Position numbers and translations under genes: made by a program
Notes under the pieces: model-generated
What the model saw: the letters and a program-made list of their open reading frames with translations, nothing else
What the model was told of the DNA's origin: nothing
Database searches by the model: none
DNA from: Takakia lepidozioides
Lineage: Eukaryota > Streptophyta > Takakiopsida > Takakiales > Takakiaceae
Length of the DNA stretch: 64,000 nt
Direction: 5' to 3'
NCBI GenBank assembly: GCA_030704615.1
Contig: CM060731.1
Location: forward strand, 15,192,001 to 15,256,000
Shown here: in pieces, positions 56,319 to 64,000 of the stretch
How positions within the stretch are numbered: the stretch's first letter is position 1
Layout of the letters: every line of letters starts with the position of its first letter

Positions 56319-58171
56319 GATGAGGAGAAGCTTTGGAATGAACACTTTTCCGACCCCAGTCAATGGCGAGACAATGGAGACAAAAAGGTGAATGCATGTT
56401 GGACTAGCTAAAGGACCAGGGATAGAGGTCCAGGTTCATCCAAGAGGGTTTTTAAGGTTTCATCCATACTGAATGAAATTTCTGTTATAGCCATAACTGG
56501 ATGATTTACAGGCAGATATGCATTTCAATGCATTTTAGGTTTATGCTCCTTTGATTTAAACCTATTGAATGCCCGTTTTTCATCCTGGTCTGATACCATC
56601 CATACCGGATGGTGGATGAAATCGCGGGTGGTTTTCCTTTAAGTGTCTCTCTGCCCTAGACACAGCACGATATCGTGCGTGTTTTTTTTTCTCTGGAAGA
56701 GGGCGATGGCGGACGAATGCTCGATGGCGGCTGAATGCCCAAGCAGCAAGATCCGAACAGGTGTGTTCTTGTTTTTTGAACGCGCGATGACGACAGACAC
56801 TTTCATCTCCCGCGATGGCAAATGACATACTGTTATGTTTGCCTACGTTTTTTCCTCATTGATGAAGCAGCGGCGGTTATGGAGGTGGGGAAGCGGCCTG
56901 TATTACAAGATACAACCTGTCCTCAACTCTCCTCCCGTTGCATTCTGTTGTGCTCGTTCAAATTCAGATGATGAACACTGCAGCGTCTTACTCCACAAAA
57001 GATTGAGGTTCTTTGTGGTGTCACATCTATGCTTTCTTCTACTGGTTTTGTGATCTTTGCATGCTTTATGGCTCATACCTGACATGGATAGCAACTGTGA
57101 AATCCTGTAATTCACCTCGCGCATCCTCACTAACGCACAAAACATTTTTTGTGTTTGTTTTTGGGACGGGCGCAGGTGAGGGATTTCACTTGGCATGAAC
57201 TCTTTGGCTTGCAGATGATCTGGTTATTGCAGGATGGATAAGATATGCTGCAAGCTGCCGTTGTTGCAATTTTCTGCTTCAAAGCTGCTTCAAGGGGGAT
57301 ATGCCTTAAACCTTTACTTTGATTTCTGGTTCTTGGTAACCAAATCTGTTAAGTCAGGGAAGTAAATGGGCTGGGCCTCCTAGAAATCAGACCTTATTGT
57401 GAAGGTTCGGGCTGGTTGTGATGACAAGGGTTTGGTGATGCAAGTGTGACATTGGATGCATTTTTCCAGACCTGTTTTCTGGCCTTTTGGAGAGTCAGAC
57501 AGTGTTGTTTATGCCTCACCATTTTAGAATGTATTAAGTAAGGCATTGGGTAAGCCTTTTTAAGAACACATACATTCTTTTAGGCTCCCCCATGGAGATT
57601 ATAACCTGATTACAGACTGGTATTTTTGAGGATCTCTCTAAAACTTGGCAGAGTGAGTGGATAAGGCCCTGGGATACATACCATAGCCCTGCATCTACTT
57701 ATGGAAGTACAATCAGTTCAGCTTGTGCTTTTAGGAACATACAAGTCCTTTAAAGCTATAATAGGGAATTGTTTTCATCAAAGCTCTCACTCTTAGGCCT
57801 GCTGGAATGGTTTTCTCAAAGACCTGTTGAGCTTACAACATACTTGTTTAAGCTATTTGAACCCAAGAATTACCAAGCCAGTATTTTTAAAGGGCTTTTT
57901 TGATTACGAACTGTATTCTTAAGCTCCCCCCAAAGATTGGGAATGTGACATGGTAATGACTCTCTCTCTCTCTCTCTCTCTCTCCTCCTCCTCTGATACA
58001 TGATACATATATACATGATTTGTGCAGAGGCATGGATAGCTGAAGGAGCAGGGATAGAGTGCATGGGTCCAGATTCATCCAAGAGGGCCGGATTTCAATC
58101 TCCAGATTACATATGATTCCCTGTGGAAGGATAGCTACAAGAACCCTGCATGGATAGATGATCAATTGGTT
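56319..58171 (+). pseudogene. OSB-like (PDF motif) fragments captured in CACTA element
   Basis: Organellar single-stranded DNA-binding proteins carry roughly 50-residue PDF motifs. The first half is seen at 56319-56396: D-E-E-K-L-W-N-E-H-F then P-S-Q-W-R-D-N, after an AAAAACAG acceptor-like site. The second half is at 58088-58171: P-D-F-N-L-Q, D-S-L-W-K-D, N-P-A-W-I-D. The intervening 1.7 kb looks intronic or rearranged. Both halves recur at 60977-61363. The family call rests on this motif order; no OB-fold was identified. Confidence 0.55.
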
Positions 58172-59126
58172 GGTCTTGAGTTGAAGAGCACGACTCCTGC
58201 AGGGATGTCTCTCCATCTGTAGATCTTTTAGGAAGTGGAAGGCTAGGCCTAGGGCCCAACTTTCTTATGACATTGTTAGCTGATTTTCAGTTCTTCTCCT
58301 TAGCTTGGTGCCTTTCTGTTTCCAAGTTATGGCAATAGTTTCTGGCTGCAGTCTCTTTTCCTGCTAGACTCTTTAGCTCTATGCAGACCCCCTTCTTTGC
58401 TTGCCTTCCTTCTTACTACTCTTTCTTGTCTTGGTACGCGAAGCTGTGTCTTCCTCTTTTAGCTTCTCTGGCACTCTATCCAGAGGTTATTTTTCCTCTT
58501 TGTATCCAAGGACATTTTATGTCCATTACCTATAAAGTTCTAGAGGCCACTGTCCCCCACTGTCCCTCTTTGTTAACAAAAATAATAATAATAATAAAAG
58601 ACAACAATGGATTCCATTCTATTTTCCTAGATACCTAATGAGAATTTAAATCAATTAATAATCTAAATATTATGTATGATTTAATTTATTAAATTAAAAT
58701 ATTATTAAAAAACCTCTTTAGTCATGAAGTTATATACTCATGACTACATCATGGCAACGTGGCATTATATGATACGATATTCTTTCCCACGTGTGGGTCA
58801 TATATATGTTGTCCATGTGGACACGTGTCACATCCGGAGTGCTACATATGTCTCTCTAACGCCTCTCCAATGGAGTTATACTTTGTAGACATGTAGTCAT
58901 ATAGTTAGTCATATATAAATCATATAGTTGTGACTACATCCTCTCTACAGCATGACTCCAGGTGCCACGCACGCAGTCACGGCTATGACTTGCAAAACGC
59001 AGTCCTAAAGACTAGTCGCTATGACAGGGTTTTTTTCACTGCAGAGTGATATAGTCATGAACGCATATAGGACTGAAAAAATAGTCATATGTGCAGTCAT
59101 AAAAACGCTCATCTGTTGTAGTGGCT

Positions 59127-60145
59127 GGATCGTACACATGGCACGCCATGGTTGTCCAACCCTTCACCTGTTTGCAGTGATCAAACATCAACCAACATTT
59201 AGCCAAATCTCCTCCAGGTTGCATTCGGCGGACTATGCTCACACCACTGCCTTCGCCCACTGTGGACATCTTGAACAAATACACCTTGGACGAGCCCTGG
59301 CCAGGGCAGATACTATTTTGAATGAATTCATAGCGACTCCTCCGTTTGAGGTCCATAATGTTGTTCATGAATCTAGCACTGCCTGTGCCCATTCTGAGTG
59401 CATTCACCCGGTTTCGAATATTGGGAGAGCTCAACACGGAGAAATGATCCATCACTACATCAAGCGAATCTGCATCTAGCATTGGTTGTGTCGCATCCCC
59501 TTCACCCAGTATGTGTTTTTCCATGAATGCCTTGCTAGCTGCAAGCGCTATAGCAGAAGGTGTTGCACAAGGGGCATTGTGGAATTCCTGCTTCAGCAGA
59601 TTTCTAGCGATGTCCACGCTATCCCTGCAACTTCCTTTGGACACAGGATGCTCGTGTATACCCATATGAATGTAGGCACGAGTCATTGTCTTGCATCGGT
59701 GCGCCACCTGGTACATACAAGCGTGGCACACAGAAACATAGGACGGGGAAAGTTTGCGGAACCTGCACACAAAAGTATTGGTCTTGGGAGGGGCAAGCCC
59801 TGGGGTGAAAGGATTCAGGGGCACACCTTCCTACACACTTTGTTTGGTTTAGCGCTGTTTATCAGGCGAGAGCAAGAAATACGCACTTGCAATGCCCAAC
59901 GCAAACCGACCTTCGAAATTTCAATCCAATGTCGTTGTGGATGTTCGATGTTTTTTTCCTGCACCAAGGGTGTCCGTCATGTTTCTTGTCCATGCCCTAC
60001 AGAAGCCCAGCTAGTCCACTGGAAGACGTGGGAGGGTTGAGCTCAAACAAGATGTCCCCATCAAACTCTGCTGGCACGTATTGAACCCGATGCATACGAA
60101 GAGACTCCCAATCAACAAAACGCAGCTCGCTCTTACACCCAGAAG
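59127..60145 (-). pseudogene. SWIM-finger (MULE-like) transposase, 5' part
   Basis: Read leftward, E-L-R-F-V-D-W-E-S-L-R-M-H near 60110 opens the homologous region, followed by G-H-P-W-C-R-K-K-T-S-N-I-H-N-D near 59960 and C-H-A-C-M-Y-Q-V near 59715. Then I-H-M-G-I-H-E-H-P-V-S (about 59660), and the core with F-D-H-C-K-Q-V-K-G-W-T-T-M-A-C-H-V-Y-D ending at the CACTA insertion. Stops occur near 60005 and 59850. Across the insertion, with one GCT kept, the frame continues P-A-Y-Q-R-V-L-S. The gene's own start and element end are missing: PPR debris begins at about 60150. Confidence 0.78.
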
Positions 60146-60149
60146 TGCG

Positions 60150-60971
60150 TCAAAATGAAGGGTCTGGAAGCTAGAAAGCAGGTGCACACTCACATTATCC
60201 AAAGTGGATTCACGCCAAGTGTTTTTCTCCTCAACACCCTTGTGAGCATGTATGTTAAGTGCAGGAGCATCATGAATGCACACCGAGTGTTCAACAGAAT
60301 GCCTCAACGAACTTTGATCACGTTGAATATAATGTTGGCAGAATTTAACATGGATGTGGTAGGAATGCTTCGGAGACCTATGAGCAAATGCTGCGCGAAG
60401 GGCCGGTGAAGCCCAACCACATCACCTTTGTTGGTGTTTGCAATGCGTGTGCAAGCCTGGCAGCCTTGGAAAAGGGGAAAGAGGTCCATGCTGACATCGT
60501 CAAAGCTGGAATTGTACCAGATGTCACCCTAAACTGACAGGTTTGCCAAATGTGGGTGCATTCAGGATGCGAAGGGAGTATTCCACACTCTGGTTGAACG
60601 AGATGTGGTGTCGTGGAACGCGATGCTTGCAGGGTATGCACAGCAGGGGTACGGGATGGAGGCTTTGGAGACCTATGATGGGGGCAGGGGTGAAGTGTAA
60701 CCAGATCACGTTTGTGTGTGTTTGCAATGCTTGTGCAAGCTTGGCAGCCCTGGAAAAGAGCAAAGAGATCCATGGTGACATCATCAAATCTGGAATTGCA
60801 CCTGATGTCATTCTGAACACTGCCTTGGTGGACATATATGCCAAATGTGGGTGCATTGAGGATGCAAAGGGAGTGTTCGACAGTATGGCTGAACGACATG
60901 TGGTGTCGTGGAGTGTGATGATTGCAGGGTATGCACAGCAAGGGCGCGGGATGGAGGCTTTGGAGACCTAG
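60150..60971 (+). pseudogene. PPR protein fragment with several repeats
   Basis: At least four repeat units are visible in shifting frames. The first is H-T-H-I-I-Q-S-G-F ... N-T-L-V-S-M-Y-V-K-C (60179-60265). Then come N-A-C-A-S-L-A-A-L-E-K-G-K (60445-60480), D-V-V-S-W-N-A-M-L-A-G-Y-A-Q-Q-G near 60605-60650, and Y-A-K-C-G-C-I-E-D-A-K and V-V-S-W-S-V-M-I-A-G-Y-A-Q-Q-G (60835-60945). These are PLS-class plant PPRs, normally organellar RNA-binding proteins. Frameshifts and stops (60407-60409, 60535-60537, 60969-60971) make it a pseudogene. Related scraps lie at 45590 and 55843. Confidence 0.88.
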
Positions 60972-60976
60972 GGGCA

Positions 60977-61650
60977 AATGACGAGGATAAGCTGTGGAAT
61001 GAATACTTTTCTAACCCAGTCAATGGTGGGACAATCGAGGCAAGAAGGTGAACGCCTGTTGGATTATAGAGAATAGCACATGCAATTGAGCATATGAACT
61101 AGTGTGATAAGTAGGGTTGGGGTGTTTGCTGGAACAATTCTAGGCTGTCATTGTCAGCTGCTAGAAGCAAGGCGAGGATGTATGTATGATTTGTGTAGAG
61201 GCATGGATAGCTGAAGGAGCAGGGATAGAGTGTGGGTCCAGATTTCATGCTCCAGATTACCTATGATTCGCTGTGGAAGGATATGTACAAGAAACCTGCA
61301 TGGATAGATGATCAACTGGAAGCCGCAGCAGCAGCGACACAATTGATCAAATCAGGCACTGTTAATCAAGGCACCTTCTTCAACACGTTTCACCCTGTTT
61401 TTCCCTCTTATCAGAATCGGCCCTCAATTTTCATTATGAATTCTGCAAGTTAGCTGGTTGAGTGAACCTTTGATAGTTTGGAGTGATTTTGACATGAAAT
61501 TGCCAACGTGACAATATGAAAGTATGCAAAAACAGGTAATAGAGACGAGGAGAAGTTGTGGAACTTTTCTGACCCCAGTCAATGGTGGGACAATCGAGGT
61601 TTTGGGCTGATGAGCTACAGGGACGTCTCTCCATCTCGTGAAGAATCTTC
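60977..61650 (+). pseudogene. OSB-like (PDF motif) fragments
   Basis: Three segments parallel those in the 55084 CACTA element: D-E-D-K-L-W-N-E-Y-F at 60980-61009, P-D-F-M-L-Q then D-S-L-W-K-D and K-P-A-W-I-D at 61238-61315, and D-E-E-K-L-W-N-F with P-S-Q-W-W-D-N-R at 61536-61590. A one-base loss near 61015 breaks the first. The order (PPR piece, then OSB pieces) is the same in both copies, so the two genes were probably captured once in a shared ancestor of these elements. Confidence 0.55.
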
Positions 61651-61879
61651 GGGTGTGTGGTGACTGCCACACTACCACCAAGTTCGTTTCGGAGTTGTTG
61701 ACCAAATGCAGTTGTAAGGAGTATTGCACTCGATAGTTGTAAATAGAGTCATTCATTCTAGTAGTACCAGAACTGTAGTAGTACTAAAAAACTTCTGCCC
61801 TTGTGTCGGTTTGCTTAATTTTTGGTCCGCATTAGACTTTGAGGCATTCGCGGGGATGCTTGTCCAATTTGGAATTTTG

Positions 61880-62427
61880 TAATATGATTTGCAGGACTTG
61901 TACAAGCCCCGTTGGCCTTCCATTCTATTTTCCCAAAAATATAATGCAGAATTTAAATCAATTAATAATCTAAATTTTGTAATTTTATAATTTGTTTTAT
62001 TAAATTAAAAACATTATTCAAAAATATTTTAAAAATGACGTGTCAAATTCGCAGTGGCGCACTTGTCCATCCGGCGCCTCTCCACGTAGACATCGCTCTG
62101 TAGACATATAGTCATATGATCCCTTCACGAATGTGTGACGTGTCGCTTGTGTTCCACTGAAGCCTCTCCATGTAGGCAACACTCAGCAGACAAATGTAGT
62201 CATATAGTTAGTCATATGAAAGTTATAGAGTTGTGACTACATCACTCTCTTCTGCATGACTCCAGGTGCCACGCACGCAATCACGGCTATGACTTGCAAA
62301 ACGCAGTCCTAAAGACTAGTCGCTATCACGCCGTTTTTTTCACTTCAAAGTCATATAGTCATGAACGCATATAGGACTGAAAAAATAGTCATATTTGCAG
62401 TAATAAAAACGCTCATCTGTTGTAGTG
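61880..62427. mobile_element. Right end of a second CACTA element of the same family
   Basis: Nearly the same subterminal sequence as 58600-59123, ending GCTCATCTGTTGTAGTG at 62427 against C-Y-W-Q-H-S-E of the piggyBac-like gene. The flank is CTC (62428-62430). No left terminus with the matching CTC flank was found between 59124 and 62427, so the element is truncated, rearranged, or starts farther left. Confidence 0.8.
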
Positions 62428-63493
62428 CTCGGAGTGTTGCCAGTAACATCTGGTTTTAGGTAGCTTCTGTATCCCCATAAAAACGCAGATGCCAATCCAA
62501 GCTCGGAGCTCACTCACTGTTAAAAGCTTCCACCTAGGCCCACCACGCGTGCTCTCACCCAAAGGCTCTAATGCATATGCATTCAATTCCCTGCATACCC
62601 TCTCCAACACACTTTGTCTCCAAAACAAAAAGAAGAACCAAATTGGAGCAGAACCCTTCATCTCCGGGAGGCAGGGACCAGGCTGAGGCCTAGTGAATGC
62701 CTCCCTATCACTAACAAATTCACTTTCAACACACTTTTCCCACGAGCTAGGCTGGAACAACTGCTCAAAAGCGAGGTTTGGTGCCTCATCACCGTCATCT
62801 TCCATTCCCAAAAGGTAAGTGTCCCAGTCTGCCTCGTCGGCATCATAAAAAAAAAATTCATCAAGTTCAGACTGGGGGCCATGGTGTTCGCCGCGAGGAG
62901 CAGAATAGGAACCAGAGACTCCAACGACTCCAGCGACATGCATGGTGTTCGGATGCAACACTCCCAAAGCACACCTAGGACTTTGCACAGTCAACGCAGG
63001 AACAAAATCATGACTGGACTCACCCCCACAAGCAGTCAGGTGTGCCTCATTCCTTCTCCTCACCACACCCCTGGGAGCCATTCTCACACTTGCAGGAATT
63101 TGCCGTTTGGCACAAGCTTGCTGCTTGAAATCCCTGACTGTCGGCATCAGGCCAGACATCCTCTCTCAAAACAGAATTGACAGCCTCACTAAACCCCTCT
63201 TTCTCTCCTTCCTCTCTTCTCTCTCTCCAACCAAGAATAGAAGCCACTTGCCTCTGCCAGAGAAATCGAAAGTTATAAGGACGAGGATGGCGCGGCCAGC
63301 GTTTGGCAGTAGGCGGTCGAGGCAAAGAGGTCAGAAACTCAGGACAAAGACAACCTAGAATTACCTTGCATTGCTCTGCAGTGCAATGCTGCTCTTCCTG
63401 CGCCCACACCCTTATAACCTCTGCCGCAGCTGCATGCTCGGGTGGGGGAGGTGGGGGCTCAAGCAGCTCAGATCCCTTGCGTTTAGGCGCCAT
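62428..63493 (-). pseudogene. piggyBac-like transposase, N-terminal half
   Basis: Start ATG at 63493 (M-A-P-K-R-K-G-S-E-L-L-E). A short first exon with a proline run ends near a GTAATT donor at about 63370. The second exon probably begins after TTTTGAGAG near 63164. An acidic region (Y-D-A-D-E-A-D-W-D) leads into the piggyBac core: E-L-N-A-Y-A near 62580, then E-L-R-A-W-I-G-I-C-V-F-M-G-I near 62500, then C-Y-W-Q at 62442. This matches the start of the DDE_Tnp_1_7 domain. The three catalytic Asp residues lie beyond the break, where CACTA sequence takes over at 62427. The remaining coding part is not in the window in recognisable form. Confidence 0.8.
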
Positions 63494-64000
63494 AGAATCC
63501 CTGCCACCCACAAATCACAAACATTCAATGCACAGATAGAATCAAGCAAAGCAGGCAGACAATATCATGTAAATGCAAATGTATAAGTGGTTAGATGGCT
63601 GTGCAATACCTGTGAAGCGCCATCGCTGCACATACGCCCCAACACGAAGGTAATGAGCAGGTGTAATGAGAAGGAGCCGCTGTAAAGGCAAAGTCGAGGA
63701 CGATCCCAACAAACGGAACAGATGCGCAGCCACCCCCTGCTCCTCAACAGCGGCACATGAGCTCCCAAAAAAATGAAACCAAGCAATCCAAAATAAGATT
63801 GACGCAACAAAGCCAAAGCGAAGCAAAAACCAAAAAAGAACGAAGCAAAAGCTCGATTACAAGGAGACAATCGTAGCACTCAGGACACGATATGCAAAAC
63901 GCAGAGAACGAGAGAGAAGCTCCCGCCCCCGCCAGCTGCCACCTGATTGGGCCACGTGCCTGGCGTTTTGCGCATGCCGGGAGTCTGCTGCTGTCCGCAC
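63494..64000. other. Upstream of the piggyBac-like gene, no gene recognised
   Basis: GGGTGGCAG just before the start codon could be a splice acceptor of a 5' UTR intron. The last 100 bp are GC-rich. No inverted terminal repeat or TTAA duplication was identified. Confidence 0.4.

Larger units (their letters stand above)
55084..59123. mobile_element. 4.0-kb CACTA element with captured gene fragments
   Basis: The left end is CACTATAAGAGATGAGCG and the right end in reverse is CACTACAACAGATGAGCG. GCT duplications lie at 55081-55083 and 59124-59126. TATGACT/AGTCATA motifs crowd both subterminal regions (55120-55510, 58720-59105). No CACTA transposase is present. The interior has PPR-like sequence near 55843, OSB-like segments near 56319 and 58088, a (CT)n run at 57959-57984 and otherwise intron-like DNA. 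It splits the SWIM transposase gene. Confidence 0.95.

Noticed and set aside
59021-60040. Plus-strand frames of 152 and 184 codons
   Set aside because: Antisense to the SWIM transposase 5' part, where the minus-strand frame has clear motifs.

Overview
The window reads as a transposon-dominated stretch of a streptophyte nuclear genome. Plant signals are a spliced xyloglucan endotransglucosylase/hydrolase (XTH) gene, alpha-amylase exons, pieces of a PLS-type pentatricopeptide (PPR) gene, pieces that look like the PDF motif of organellar ssDNA-binding (OSB) proteins, a Ty3/gypsy chromovirus primed by initiator tRNA-Met, and CACTA and PIF/Harbinger DNA transposons. The PPR and OSB debris suggests a seed-free land plant (fern, lycophyte or bryophyte grade). 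A cytosine-methyltransferase-bearing gypsy element, a type described from charophytes, leaves a charophyte possible. I do not name a species. An N run of exactly 500 bases (29140-29639) marks an assembly gap.

Layout. 1-1046: the 3' part of an apparently intact XTH gene, the only healthy host gene. 3298-6812: a PIF/Harbinger element with TTA duplications, carrying a broken transposase and a SANT/Myb-like partner gene. 6910-9698: a short duplication, a probable pogo/Tigger relic and a Harbinger MITE. 9.7-16.3 kb: AT-rich sequence with a 477-bp hairpin and one alpha-amylase exon. 16.3-18.3 kb: remains of a CACTA transposase. 18.3-21.4 and 27.2-30.5 kb: pieces of one gypsy family in opposite orientations. 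21.5-23.9 kb: a gypsy integrase ending in a PHD finger. 24.5-27.0 kb: an intron-containing gene related to bacterial-type amino-methyltransferases. 30.5-34.5 kb: a gypsy gag-protease-cytosine methyltransferase reading region on the minus strand. 37.5-37.8 kb: another alpha-amylase piece. 38.8-45.3 kb: a chromovirus, split by a small CACTA element, sitting inside a coiled-coil gene whose last exon now lies inverted at 52.0-52.2 kb. 45.3-49.2 kb: PPR debris and two more methyltransferase pieces. 52.6-60.1 kb: a SWIM-finger transposase gene split by a 4.0-kb CACTA element. 60.1-62.4 kb: a second CACTA-family end with PPR and OSB fragments. 62.4-63.5 kb: a piggyBac-like transposase gene cut by that end.

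How the parts relate. Nesting can be dated from target duplications: CTT around 42045-42902, GCT around 55084-59123, TTA around 3298-6812 and 9248-9698. Removing the 4.0-kb CACTA element restores the SWIM transposase reading frame exactly. The chromovirus 5' LTR at 38787 and an oppositely oriented LTR at 52168 share the 5-bp flank CTGAG and rejoin a host reading frame, so about 7.3 kb between roughly 45.34 and 52.65 kb appears to have inverted. Two unrelated methyltransferase types ride on mobile DNA here: a C5-cytosine type fused to a gypsy protease, and an amino-methyltransferase-like family present in three partial copies next to transposon ends. Nearly all element genes carry stops or frameshifts, so this is mostly a record of past activity.
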